Below are positions 38,424 to 50,699 of a stretch of 64,000 nt of DNA, piece by piece. The DNA is from Pseudoscleropodium purum. Lineage: Eukaryota; Streptophyta; Bryopsida; Hypnales; Brachytheciaceae. Location of the stretch: the NCBI GenBank assembly GCA_963969395.1, contig OZ017798.1, positions 2,790,001 through 2,854,000 on the forward strand, given 5' to 3'. The notes beneath the pieces are model-generated. The model was not told the origin of the DNA. It ran no database searches and worked only from the letters and a program-made list of their open reading frames with translations. Within the stretch, counting starts at the first letter, position 1. Each line of letters begins with the position of its first letter. The position numbers were made by a program, and so were the translations under genes.

Positions 38424-39065
38424 CATTGAGATTGACCTTTGAACAGTAAGGTCTAGCTCATTTACAAAAATTTTAGACCAGGCTCACTAGAAATTTTAGC
38501 AACTTCAAGAAGCTCTACCATACTGAAAAATGAATCAATTTTGAAATCGCAAATTGCATTGGAATCTCGTTGAAGTCCACTTCAACTTAATAACAAGTGG
38601 GAAATGAATAATGTAAAATCATATTACAAGTTGGATTGATTTTACACACTATCTCCCATTTCATAGAAGATAGTGAAAGACTTCTTGCATTAGGGTGAAA
38701 AAAAGAAAAAAGTGATACAAAATTTTCAAGTGGCATGTGATCAAGTGTCTCAAAAGCAATTGTGAAGATTCATTTCTAATATGTGCCTTAAATTATATGT
38801 TGTAATTTTCACAATGGTGGTAACACCAAATGGGAGATAGTGTATAAAGAACATCAAACTCTTTGTATGATTTTCAATTACATATGTGCTTTGTAATGGT
38901 GGTAAAGTAGACTTCAGTGTGATTCCAATGCAATTTGAAATTTGAAATTCTGTTCATATTTGAGTACACACGGACCTCCCAAAGTTTTCCAAATTTTCAG
39001 CAGGATTCAGAATTCGTAAATGAGCTAAACCTGACTGTACAATTGGCCTCCAAATTAAATCAATG
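38424..39065. repeat. Long foldback inverted repeat, about 640 bp
   Basis: Two arms of roughly 200 bp face each other. Pairings visible in order from the outside are CATTGA, GTC(T/A)AGCTCATTTAC against GTAAATGAGCTAAAC, GCATTGGAATC against GATTCCAATGC, GAAGTCCACTT against the GTAGACTTC block, and at the inside ACACTATCTCCCATTT against AAATGGGAGATAGTGT (16 bp perfect). It has no coding capacity. It could be a foldback-type transposon or a decayed inverted duplication. Confidence 0.7.
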
Positions 39066-42000
39066 CACTATTGGGAAACCGTTGCTTTTCATTCCTTGAA
39101 TTAGAGACAAAATGCGAAGATAGTCATGAACAACAAAACATGGGGCCGACTTGGCTACTAACATTAAATCATTTTCAGTGAGAAGCGATACAACTCTAGA
39201 TCTCTTGAATGAAAAATGATGGGATTTACTCTAGTGATGGTGACTAAAAATTCTCTATTACAAAAGTTGTAGTGAATGCTCATCATTGATTTATAAGCAA
39301 AGATGGGTATATTGAGGATGTTTTTGCCAAATTGAGAAGGAAACGCTTTGTATCGTAGCCTGAGGCCACCTTTTGTATAAAACAATTAAATTTTTGGAAG
39401 TTGAATGGTTTTGAAAACTAATAAGCCACTTTGCCAAATCCAAAGAAAACTAAACATAAAGAAATTCTAAATGTTGGCAAAAAAAACCAATTGTACAAAT
39501 TGATCCTACAACATCCAAATTCATTCTTATAAATTTTACAACAAAATAGGGACATTATAAAAAGTAATGAGTTCATTGAAAGCCATAAATATCATTTTCC
39601 TATACAATGAAGAAAATTGTTCAACTTCCAAGCTAAATTGAAGGTTTGCTGAAAGATAAGATTTTGTTTCATAATTGTCAAATAACCTATTAATAAAATG
39701 TGAATTGTTGAAGTAATTCATCCAATTTTAAATAACTATTCAACAAAAATGTGTCGAAGGTGGACTCATACTAGAGTATTTGCCCAAGAGACAATGAAAA
39801 ATTACTTTATTCAATCGGAGTCCAATTGATCACACCCATCTCTACATGGATTGGAGTAGCAATGTGACATTGGTAGTCAATGAAACATAGGTGCAACTAT
39901 GATACAATCATGAGTACATATATAGGGTACACTAACTCTTTCCCCGCTTGCTAATGGCTGACATGTGGATGGCCATTGGTAGATTGCACGCCACAATTTT
40001 TAGAAATCACAGTGTAAAAAATCCTCCTTAGCTGCTACAAAGACATGTAAACTACAAAGGAACAAATGTGGCCATAGGTAGAACTTTTAGACTTGATGCT
40101 CTACTTCTTAGTGATGATGTAGGACGAAATAGGCAAGCATGCATGAAGCCATTGATTGTAGTAGGATTCATCAACTTTGCCATCATGGTTTCTACAAGAG
40201 GCTACAAATTTTAGAGGAGTGGAGAGCTCTTCACAAATGGAATTGGTTATGGTACAATAAATGAGATGATAGACAAAGGTGGAGAAGGTACCATTTGCAA
40301 TTTAGAGTGAAAGTTGTAGCAATTGTGGTGCAACTTCTATATGCACAACTAATGTGTGAAAGTCACTTCAACAAAGCATTTCTGATGGATGAACAAATGC
40401 TACCCAAATTCTGACTAATTTACCCTAACCTGCCATCCCAACTAAAAGCATGGTATTTAGGGAGGATGGTCAATCTCATTGGGCATACTTGTCTTATTTT
40501 AGCACTCCTTGACTTAAATTACCTTTTTGTAAGTTTGTGTTGCCTCTGCCACAATGACCTAGGAAATGTGAAGGGGTTCCTAATTAGAGATAGAATAGAT
40601 TTCTCTTCTAGAGACACGTTCAATACATCTTGTTCTAGAATACATGATGGGAAGAAGGTGCAATCAATGGGTTTTTCCCACAATGTCAATTGGCTCATTT
40701 TATAGATGTTATTTGTAGAAGAGCTTGTTGTTGTGGAAAATGCCTTGATAATAGGAGGAGGCTAAGGGATGCAACAATAATGAGAGTAAGGAACATGTCT
40801 CTCCTTTCATTATGTCTTCTATATGTTGATGCCAAGCCTATCTTTCTTGAAGGACAATACAACAACATCTCATATCCAACGCCATAGGAGATGGTGCATG
40901 GCATGGACCTATAATAGACAAAAATGGATGCAAGCCACATCAACATGGTCATCGTTATGGGAGAAGGTTTGCCTTTGGGCAGCTAGGAGTTACTTTGGAT
41001 AAGTGTACTGTATCATCTTCTTCAAATGCATGGTGGTATTGTTGTGCTATTATCTTAGTAATGTGTACATGGACCATCTTTTGTGCTTTCCATCTCTATT
41101 TTTTTGGTGTTTGTTGAAATCTAACTAGAACAAACATCTTGGTGCAAAGAGGTTGTCATAGAACATGTTCATCATGCATTTTACTCTATTTGTTTCTTGG
41201 AGAATGCACTAATCCAATTATGGTTGGACAATCATGTCACTCTAATGGCATGCCCAATTTTGATGCATGTTATCACACAATGAAGGATGCTTGCCAGTAA
41301 AGCCTACAAAAAATAATTGCCTAGGAAGAAATTTCTATAAGCAGGTGTAGGTTTCTAAAATGTTGTGAGAACCTAATTTGTTTTCATTTTGCATCCTCAT
41401 ATTTTTCATCCCATGTTTGGATTACAATTTGTTTTTGCTTGTAATGCTCTATCTTCTAAATGTTATATTATTGTATGGGTATTGTACTCTGTTTTTATTA
41501 TTTGTTATAGTTCTTTGTTTCTTCTATTAATGTGCTTCTTCCTTTAGATGGAGGTGTATTAATTGACTTTGGTTCTTAAATTAGATTATTTGCAATAGAC
41601 AACATTCACATTGGAGTTCCTCTCAAGGATATGTGGGATGCACTTTCACTTACTCAACAAATATCAAGACCAAAAAAGTACATTTGAATCACAATCTTGC
41701 TTATTAATTATGCCTTCACCAAAGGTGCAAAGAAAAGGTATGATGTTCAAAGTCAAGTGAATGCTGTAAGGAATAGGGTTAGAGAAAAGAATAGAGACGT
41801 AAATAACAATGTAGTTTTTAGTGACAAAGAAGATGACACCAAACTAGGGGATATATTAGTAATTCAACAAATGAACATATTATAGACATAACTGCTACGA
41901 TAGAGGGCACACCACTTTGAGGTCAAATAGTGTTAGGTTGGGTAGTATTACCCATAATGCTAAGTCCATACAACTTGATTATGCTTAGGCATTACAATGG

Positions 42001-42575
42001 AGGATATCTAGTTGTTCATAACACCTCAACCCCTACTTGAGTGCACATTGAGGTCTTTCAATTTTAACCCACTCTACTTTGCCAAGAGAATGTGAGTGAC
42101 TATGAAGACTACCTACTGGATGACAATGACAATGATCATTGGGGCAAAGTGATTAGGGATGTCCACCTCACAAGGGTTACTTTGTGAGGTGGACAAGGGT
42201 TTCCATACATTACCTTCTTCACCATTGAACAATATATGGATCCACTTGTGAGAGAGGTCCAACATCCATCTACTACTTTATATTTGAGAATTTTGTCTCG
42301 AGGGATCGATAGCCAACTCTATGGTAGAGACAAGCTATAAAGGATCATTTGCAGTAGCTCCACAAGTATGGAAAGTGACCTACTCTTTTACAAAGTCACA
42401 TATAGAGATGAGAAGAATGTCTCTATTGACAGGTACACCTCTCCCAAATTCAAACTTCAATCCAAGCAATTATATTTGTATGAATGAGCAAGCAATTATA
42501 GAAGACATGTGTGTGAAGGTTCACTTGGGGCTCCTTGGATTTGACAATGGCTTATTGGGAGTTTATAAGAGCTTG
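39066..42575 (+). pseudogene. Eroded coding-like region, origin unknown
   Basis: From about 39.9 to 42.6 kb the composition is milder than the surrounding desert, and fragments of frame look protein-like on the plus strand. Examples are a basic piece with CCCGKCLDNRRRLRDATI (about 40.72-40.8 kb) and a piece with ENVSDYEDYLLDDNDNDHWGKVI (about 42.09-42.16 kb), both soon interrupted by stops and shifts. I recognise no family. A decayed transposon gene or captured host gene would fit. It ends in a CACTA-type MITE. Confidence 0.25.
42161..42194. repeat. Perfect 13-bp inverted repeat with 8-base spacer
   Basis: GTCCACCTCACAA is followed after GGGTTACT by its exact reverse complement TTGTGAGGTGGAC. 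It is embedded in the eroded coding-like region and may be the remnant of a small element or a hairpin produced by slippage. Confidence 0.7.
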
Positions 42576-42799
42576 CACTATAAGAAACCAAAGTTTATTG
42601 ATGTTAAAAGGAATGGATTTTAGGTGACATTGAAAAAAAAAACATATTTTTATGTCAACAACGGTGTCCAATATAACATCAATGAACATCATTGTTGACA
42701 TAAAAATATGGTTTGTTTTTTTTATATCACCTTGGATGTCACCTAAATCTATTCCTTTTTATATCAATTCGTCACCTAAAACAAGGTTTTCTTATAGTG
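42576..42799. mobile_element. CACTA-type MITE, 224 bp, with 3-bp TTG target duplication
   Basis: The left end is CACTATAAGAAACC and the right end in reverse complement is CACTATAAGAAAACC. TTG flanks both sides (42573-42575 and 42800-42802). The arms pair through most of the element: TTTTAGGTGACA against TGTCACCTAAA, and CATATTTTTATGTCAACAA against TTGTTGACATAAAAATATG. Intact ends and target site suggest a fairly recent insertion. Confidence 0.85.
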
Positions 42800-42802
42800 T
42801 TG

Positions 42803-44583
42803 TACATGCGCTGTTCTTGCTAAGTGCTACTAACAAGTTATTGGCTCCATCATGTTCACCATTGATTTTGAGGAAAACATCTGTCATACCAAGGTCAAAA
42901 TTTGTGAAACTTGGTTGCTAACTATAGAAGACTACATAAACAATGGAGGGGCTTAAGTTCTGTTCTTCTATTAGAAATTGAACTTGCATCTACATCTTCT
43001 CTAGGTCATCGAAAGTCATTTGTGTAGAGCCAAGCTTTGTATCACCAATTCTTGGCCATTAGATTGTGAATTTTATGAGGACTCGGATTTCATGCTTGCC
43101 ATCAAGTACTCTAATTTCTAATTTTGCATTACTACTACATACTACATTCATGTATGAAACAAGTTGCATACACACCTTAATGTTGTGCTCATTGTGTATG
43201 GAGGTTTATCTTACCAATAGTGAACAACTTTATGGGAGCAAATAGGTATGGGAGCAAATTAAGGCATTAGATGGTGGCTCTTAGCAATCTGAAGGTAATG
43301 TGGAAGAAATCTTAGGCAGTTCATATTTTGTCACAATAAACATTGCACGCAAGGGGCTTCTTCTTTCGAAATGTTCCATGCACCATTCATTTCTAAAAAT
43401 GATAGTAATATAGATTGGATGGAAAAGTCTCTGATTTCCCCTATATTGCAAGTCAACTTTCACCACCAAAAGGATCTTTTATGGAAGATCCTTTGATTAA
43501 GTTGGGGATGTATGATAAGGAAGATCTTTCGAATTGGTTAGTTCAATAGCTCTACTAAGACAATCAATGGTAGGAGGCTAATTTGACCTTGAAGGGTTGC
43601 CTTCAATGATTCATTGGACCATTGTCGAGTATCATTCATTGGAAGAAGGTTCATAGATTTATGTTCTAAGAACTTCCTCAACATGTGAATGTCTCAATTT
43701 TCTTTCTCAATCATACTTTTCTTCTAATTATCATTTGTCAACTCTATGTCAATTCATCGTTCATTTATCAACTCTACATCATCGACAATGTTTGGCCAAG
43801 GTTTTAAAGTAGTTCATGCTCTAATCCATGGAAATGAATATATGACATGGAATACTACTATACTCTCATCCCTTTCTTGCAAAACACATGAAAGTAAGTC
43901 TTTAAGATGTTTGAAGCCATAAAGTTTACAAAGCCTCTACATGCATAAAGAGCCACAAAGTAACTTTTAGATGATTTCAAATGCAAATTATCGATGAAGA
44001 ATTGAGATTTTTCATTGAATTTTGTCTTAAAGTTCTTTGAATGGGTTTGTAGTGGATGGTGATGGAAGCCTTTTCCTTGAGGTATTATTGACCACTATAA
44101 AAGAAGATGCTAAAAAAATAGATGACAAAAGATGCTCTTTCAGTATATTTTGATATGTTGTAAATTCAAGCCTAACCATTGGAATGAAACTAAGAGTAGT
44201 TTCTACTCCAATCTGAAATTTTATAAAATCCCTAAAACTTAATATTTTTGAACTTTAAACCTATAATCAAAGTCTATTGATGTTCTAATCATAGAATGAC
44301 ATAGAATTTTTGTCTACACTATGATGTTCTAAACTATAGTCTTTAGGAATGGTAAATAGTGAAATTTTAGATTTTTAAAGCATTGTTTTGTATTTGATAT
44401 GAATTTCTATAACTTATTCTTCAGAAATTCATAATAATTTCAATTTTTTTAATCCAAAAATTTGAAAGTTTTAAGAAATGTAGAAGACACGGTATTTCAT
44501 CTCTAAAAAAGAAAAAAGAAAAACACATTCACTCAAATTTAGTGAAAAACCTAGTATACAAAACAAAAAAATAATGAAGTTTA
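42803..44583. other. AT-rich stretch, no gene seen
   Basis: No supported coding frame, RNA gene or clear element is present. The part up to about 43.7 kb may continue the eroded coding-like region. Confidence 0.4.
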
Positions 44584-44962
44584 AGGTAGAAGTACCTATT
44601 TTGGACAGGCCCCCTGGTATTGCATTATAGACTCACCTATTGTGAACAATAGCTGGATGCAATGGTCATTGAAAAATATTTTTGGTTTATACTTTTTCAT
44701 CCACTCATCTCTCTTCTTTTTTGGCCTAGGAAGAAGTGCCAAAGCTAACCACAATAGGTGAGTCTATGAAATTGGAATGGGTCCGGGTGCGAAATCCACT
44801 TGTAAATTCAATAAGATATTTATTTTAGGAAAAAAAAATTACATTTTTTCTAGCATTCTTCTACAAACTTATTTTTTGCACACACTGAATTCAGTTCCCC
44901 ATGAATTTCCCACATCATCCCGTCTGAAAAGCTTAAGTTATCCAAAATAGGTACTTCTACCT
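44584..44962. mobile_element. TIR element with nested inverted repeat, about 379 bp, TA target duplication
   Basis: The ends are inverted: AGGTAGAAGTACCTATTTTG on the left and CAAAATAGGTACTTCTACCT on the right, over 20 bp without mismatch. TA flanks each side. Inside is a second inverted pair, TAGACTCACCTATTGTG against CACAATAGGTGAGTCTA. It has no coding capacity. A TA target site fits Tc1/mariner-type (Stowaway-like) elements, but the end sequence is not the classical Stowaway one. Confidence 0.75.
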
Positions 44963-44964
44963 TA

Positions 44965-46294
44965 GTACATGGTTAACTTCATTTATCCAAATGAGTTCTC
45001 GGTACCAGTTGTCAAGGCAGGATCATGTCCGTAACGGTTTTAGTCTCCTCTACTGTACCGAGTCAGACACAGACCAATTCAACCTCTCCAGCAGATCTTT
45101 CAGCAATTGAATTTTTGTTTTTTTCTTCTGTGAAACACTTCTTTACATGCCAAAATTCTTCCAAAACCCTTAAGAGTTAAACACCCGGAACCCCAAACAT
45201 CTATTTCCAAGATTAATCTGCTCCTCGTTCATACTCTAAAGATAGACTAACATTTACACAGGACTTCCGTCTTCTGAATTCAAGTCAGGAAGCTAAATGT
45301 ATCATAAGATCTTCAAGTTTCAGTAACACTGGAAGATGTAAAGCACGCTTTCCCAGAGGAAGAAACGAACACAAGGAAATTCTTGCCAGGAACAATTAAG
45401 AAAGAGTGCTTTTCTTTAAGTGTAAATCTCACACAAGCCAAGACCGACATATCTGCCACAAACACGTTCATGTCACAGCTTTTCCTGTAGACAAGCCTGA
45501 CACCATTAGAAAAGAGCTTCGATTCTGAAAAAGCCTGGAACACACACAAGTAAGGTACCTTAAAACACACAAAAAAGCACCAACAAAGTTACAGGTGCAA
45601 ATTCTACAAGTGCAAATTGTACAACAATCCGTTCCTCCACCAGAAAGGAATGCTTTTCCTGCAGTTAAGCAATTGGTAAATGCTTCTCCAACGGCAATTC
45701 CAAGACGAACATCCAGTTGCTCCTAAAAAACATACCTCCGTCAATTGAATTTTCATGAGCAAGGCTTCAAATACTCCACAAATTAGAAAAACCATGTCCA
45801 GGACGCACCTCTCGATGAATCCTTCTCCACAAAGCCCATAAAGGATTGCTGGAGGGACTGGTCCAGAGCATCGGGATATCGTATTTAATGAAGAGAAATT
45901 ACAGGAGGCTTCCAGAGCCCAGTGCGTTTCGGAGTCCAATGAATCCTTACCAAAATGATGAAGCACACAGAAATGTATACAAAATGAATACTAACTGTCT
46001 CCTATGGATTTATCTCGTCAAACGCTCACAAGACAGCGATAGAAAAGAGCAGGCTAGGGTTAGGAGCTCTTCTCTCTCCTAAGCAGGTTCGATCGAAGCT
46101 CACATGACAGTGAATAATAAACAGAGTCTAGAGTTTAAAGAAGACCCGGTGAGATCAACGCCGGGATAGATCAAAGCACACACGACACAACAGAATCTAG
46201 GGTTTCAAGCTTTCTTTCTGTCACTCTCCACGGCGAGGGTTGATCAACGGGGTGTGGGAAATTTCTTGCTTCCTCTCTCTCTCAAACCACAAAT
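44965..46294 (-). other. 3' flank of ADF copy 1, partly conserved in copy 2
   Basis: No separate gene is supported. A block at about 45,890-45,990 (AAATTACAGGAGGCTTCCAGAG..GTTTCGGAGTCCA..GAATCCTT..GTATACAAAATGAATA) has a clear counterpart downstream of ADF copy 2 at about 54,552-54,660. It is probably part of the 3' UTR and duplicated with the gene. Minus-strand frames of 85 and 120 codons here show no family resemblance. Confidence 0.45.
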
Positions 46295-46717
46295 CTACTT
46301 GGCGCGTTCCTTGATCACGTCCAGATCCATCTCCGTGGCATCGGTGGCTTGCAGCTCATAGTGGATGCCATTAAGCTCCCGCTTGAACGTTTCCTTGGAA
46401 CTCGCGTAGATCATCTTCGCCCTCACACGAGAAGTATCCGGCGACCACGCGATGAAGAAGATCTTGCTCTTCTGGCAACTGATGTCGCCGTCCTCCGCCG
46501 TGAACTCGAAATCGTACACGCCGTACCTGCAATCGGACTCCGGAAGCGCCGCGGTGAAATCCTCGTAGGTGGCTTCCGGACCGCCGTACTGCTCCACCAC
46601 AATCTGAGACTTGTCGATCTTAAAGACGATGTAACGAAACGTCTTCTTCCGTTGGAGCTCTGAAAACTTGAGCTTGCACTCGTCGCTCACCGCCATACCC
46701 GACACGGCGTTCGCCAT
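46295..46717 (-). CDS. ADF: Actin-depolymerizing factor (ADF/cofilin), copy 1
   Basis: Uninterrupted frame of 140 residues from ATG 46717, starting [18 protein letters not shown]; an in-frame ATG 48 bases upstream would run through the CCAAT microsatellite and is rejected. The single ADF-homology domain fills the protein. Ser6, the usual phosphorylation site that switches plant ADFs off, is present, as are the [10 protein letters not shown] core and the long actin-binding helix ([18 protein letters not shown], about residues 90-107). ADF binds ADP-actin, severs filaments and speeds turnover in the cytoplasm. The protein is two residues shorter than copy 2 in the [10 protein letters not shown] loop. 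The absence of introns matches my recollection of moss ADF genes. Confidence 0.95.
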   Translation of the reverse strand: MANAVSGMAVSDECKLKFSELQRKKTFRYIVFKIDKSQIVVEQYGGPEATYEDFTAALPESDCRYGVYDFEFTAEDGDISCQKSKIFFIAWSPDTSRVRAKMIYASSKETFKRELNGIHYELQATDATEMDLDVIKERAK

Positions 46718-46722
46718 CACTT

Positions 46723-46744
46723 CCAATCCAATCCAATCCAATCC
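46723..46744. repeat. CCAAT pentanucleotide microsatellite in the ADF copy 1 leader
   Basis: Four CCAAT units plus CC lie 6 bases upstream of the ADF start codon, reading ATTGG on the sense strand. It lies between the TATA box and the ATG, so it is probably transcribed. Confidence 0.85.
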
Positions 46745-46930
46745 ACCAAACCCACCCAAACCCACCTCCCGATCTCCAATCTAAACCAAATCAAACGAAT
46801 TCTAGAGCAAAACAAGCGACGAAAACACCGTGACAATCCAGAGAGAGAGACGCACAGCACTATACAGAAGTGACGAAGCTGCTGGCTATGTGATTGTCCC
46901 CTAAGGTAGGCCACGGCGCAGTTGGATACA

Positions 46931-46939
46931 CTATATAAA
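46931..46939 (-). promoter_or_regulatory. TATA box of ADF copy 1
   Basis: Minus-strand TTTATATAG lies about 215 bases upstream of the ATG. This would give a 5' leader near 180-190 nt. No equivalent box was seen upstream of copy 2. Confidence 0.5.
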
Positions 46940-48714
46940 TCAGAGATTTCTAATGTGATTTCTGTTTTCGACTTCCTGGCTTCACTACAGTAGCGCAGCA
47001 TGTGCGGTCAGTTATCTGTTAGATTATTACAATATGGGGTGGGATTTTTCGTTTTCAGCCGGTCTTCTTCAGTTGGGTCCACGCGGTGACGCCCGTCCAA
47101 TAACGCGTCCTTTTGGGCGTCGCTCCAGTGAGAGCTTCAACCAAAATATTTGGAAGGAATATTTGGCGATAAGGTTGGTACCCCCAAAACCGCCACTTTC
47201 GGTTACTGTGCACAGTTACTAAACATCAAAATTTTCATATTTCGTTTCTCTTGTTGGCAAGCGAAAGGAGGTTCCAATGCACCAAAGATCGTTCTCAAGG
47301 GGAAAAACAGTGGCAGCCAATGTGCACTGGACAGCACATGTGGTCTATGATACACTACCGGTCCTGTTCCTGTTCCTGTTTCTGTTCTCTAGGGCAGTGC
47401 CCCTTCTGCTTCAAATGTAAGCTACCCGAACCTTTTGATGCAGCCTGGCTAGGACAAAAAAAACTGATCCTAAGCTTACTCATTCTGCTTCAAATGTAAG
47501 CTACCTTATGGCTTAGTTGTCTTCATCTCCGAATGACAGACTTCCAAAGTATGAAGTCCATTCCTGTCTGATGAGATCACAACCAAACCTCAGTACTTAT
47601 ATATTATGATCCTTGTGAGAGGGAGTTGTACAGTACTTGCCGCAATGAAGTTTTGCTTTCATTTGCTACAAAAACTTGAAAATGGCTTCTTTTGTCTTCT
47701 TCTTCTTTATATTTTCCATTCTTACAATGATCTTTTTTTTTAAAACGTACCTTGGCATGACTGTCAGTGAGCTTCTTGTAAACTCATCAGTCCCGAACTG
47801 GAGAAGCTTACCAACCAGCAGCCGGAAACGGCTTTGAGAGGCAGTTGAAGCCGACTCTGGACTCCGAGTTTCTGACATAACTTACATAATTGCTGACATG
47901 AAGCATGTGGACTTTGGGTATATAAACTAAGGACCTGGTTAACTTGCATGCTTGCCTGGAGGGCAAACTTGAACCTGAAACAAGCAAGAAGACAAAATGG
48001 CCTCTACCGATTGATTTGTTAGGGAGAGCAATGGAAAAGGAGGAGTTCAATTTTCAACTGATATCAAGGGAAAACCTCATGGGTGGAGACTAGTGAATTG
48101 TGCAAGAATCCAATATGTGTCGACTTCTAATTGTATCTTTCTTGTCATCCACTGGGGCCACATGAAAGTAGAATTGGTTGATTTTTGCATGTAGCATCCC
48201 ATGTAGGATTGTGCCCATTGGGTGAACATGTAAATAGGCCCTAAGGTAAAGACTTAGGTAAAGACTTAGAACAATCCATTGTTGTCCTCATGCAATTGCA
48301 AAATTTTTTTAATTTTAAACTCCACATAAAGATAAGTGTGAGAGTTGGCAAGAGCAATAGAAATTATATTTATTTGGCAAAGTATGAATCCATACCTTCA
48401 TTAAGCTTTGTTTGTTAAGTTTTGTTTGTTTTGTTTCTTTGTTTAGTTTGTTTGTTACAATGAGATCTCTAGACCCATGTGTCCTTTAGTCACATTCTTG
48501 ATATTATTGGAAAGCTCTTTGACTTTGAGGAGAGGTGCATAGACTTTGTTTCATGGCATTTGAACCTAAGTTGTGAAAGTTATGGATCTTTTAGTTATTG
48601 TCAAATAATTTTTTTTTAAAACAGTTTTTATTGTCATTTGACTATGGTAACAGCACATGGCACACTAGTTTGTTATAAACTTTTGAAGTGTGTTACCCAT
48701 CATGATCCAAAAGA

Positions 48715-48987
48715 CATTAGAGGAGATTTACCTAGTCTAGAAGGGCTGTAAGTTCTTCGGGGTTCTTAGCCTGTCAGAACTCACGGCAGTTGCTATTTGA
48801 TGTGGCACAACCATTGCCACATCATTTTTTAAATATTTTTTTTTTCTAAAAAAATTCTACTTTATTTCATTTTAAGAATTTTCATTCAAAAAGAAATTCT
48901 AACAGCCTAGCGTTTTCTAATAGAAAGGGGAACTATGGAGGAATAGGCCTAAAATAGCTCTCCCATCCCTCCCAAAGTCTTCTAATG
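48715..48987. mobile_element. MITE-like element, CATTAGAAGA family, copy 4
   Basis: The ends are CATTAGAGGAGATTTACC and CCAAAGTCTTCTAATG, inverted. The core has GATGTGGCACAACCATTGCC and GGAGGAATAGGCC, matching other members. It is 273 bp and non-coding. Confidence 0.6.
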
Positions 48988-50278
48988 GTCTCTAGCCACT
49001 ATTCTCAAGCAAACCAAAAGTGTATTTCTAATAATCATCTTATCTAAAATAGGCATAATATTTCCTAATGAATATAGTTACAACAAAAAGGCCTAAAAAA
49101 GTCACTCTTATTGAAAAATGTTTGTAATGGATCATTCCCTAGTAGCTGGAATAGGTCTTTTATCCATATTGGGTTGTTTTACCTTACACTTGTGAGCATC
49201 AATGCATTTATCATTATTATTTTTCATACTCCAATACATTGGTCTATCTTAGTAGTGTATTTGATACTAATTTATAAAGGTCACACTATTTTTAATTAGA
49301 GATTTTTGATACAACTTGATGCAAGTCAAAATACTACTCTGTACTATAAAACAATTTTCACAAAAATAAAATTTTGTGGTGGCATTGATTTCTTAGGTGA
49401 CACTAGTTTTCCCCCTCACTAATAAGACAAATTAGTGTCATTGCAAGAGGTTAAGTCTAAAAACCTCACAAAATTAATTATAATTTTTACCTATAGGATT
49501 ATAATTTCAAAATAATTAGAAGTTGAAAGAAAATGGTGAGTATTCAGTCTTTTTATTCCTTATCCTTTATTTGCCACAATGATGGTCTTCTTTTTATATT
49601 ACTTATTTTTAATTTTTGATGTTAGAATTTTTCGCAAAAATAAATTCATTTCGTTGGCTACGTCAAATGGACTACACTCAACCTTTAAAGGATTATATTT
49701 TCTTCCCATCTATGCATAGTCTTTGTTATTCTTCTTTAATTATATGTTAAATTCTTTTTAACCCTATTATTTAAAATTGATCTTTTGCCTATTCTTCATC
49801 CTCGGAATAAATGCATGGTAGGATGGTCTTCTTTTTCAATTGAGGTGAGTGGAAAAATGAATTTATGCTTACATAGAATTTTAGGAGTCTCAACTAATGA
49901 ATAAGTGCCACAAATAAAAAACAATTGTTTTACAAAAAAATTATATTACATTGATTATGACTATGATTCCAAAATCATGAACTTAGTTTGCCTAGAAGAT
50001 CTACGCAATGAAAAGGGACCCCAAATATCCTAGAGAATGTATTTACTAGGATTTCGTCTTGACATGTACATTGTAGCTTGGTTGACAATTTGTTAAATCC
50101 AATTAATCATTCCACAAACATATATGCAATTCCATTCTAATAATTAAAAATCTTACAAAATTGTAAACAATTAGATGAAGAATGATTTGGAGAAATTGGA
50201 TGCAAGATTTGGAGGCTTTGATGAAGAAGCTTTAACACCTAATTGTTAAAATTTATGCTAGAAAAATGGTAACTTATT

Positions 50279-50547
50279 CATCAGAGGAATTTTCAGCCCT
50301 CGGGAGGGTTGTGAGTTCCTGGCAATTTCCAAACTACAAGAATTGCCCTGCAACAATTCATTGATGTGGCATAGCAATTGCCACATTTGAAAAAAATAAT
50401 TTTTTTTGGAAATTTTTTCTTCATTTCAAGAATCATTTTTTTACGAATTTGTTTTTGGGAACAACCATTCGTCAAAATTGCAAGGGGGGAATTGTGGGGT
50501 GCACTAGCCTTAAACAATCTTCTCAAACCTTCCAAAATCCTCTAATG
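50279..50547. mobile_element. MITE-like element, CATTAGAAGA family, copy 5
   Basis: The ends are CATCAGAGGAATTTTCAGCC and CCTTCCAAAATCCTCTAATG, inverted. The core has GATGTGGCATAGCAATTGCC, closest to copy 4. It is 269 bp and non-coding. Confidence 0.6.
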
Positions 50548-50699
50548 GAATATGCTCTTATATCAAAAGTGTGCTATAAAAAATTACTTTGCCACTCAAG
50601 TGCCTCATTTGTTGTATCTACGAAAGTAGGTTTTACAAAGTCCAGAGACAATTTCATCACAAGCAATTTCCCCTTTATCCTCTAAAGGTCAAGATTACA

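Noticed and set aside
45604..45966. Minus-strand frame with a segment resembling one near 54.6 kb (SLDSETHWALEA / YLDSETHLVLEA)
   Set aside because: The shared piece is short, and the frames diverge and break on both sides. It fits better as duplicated 3' UTR of the ADF genes than as a conserved protein.
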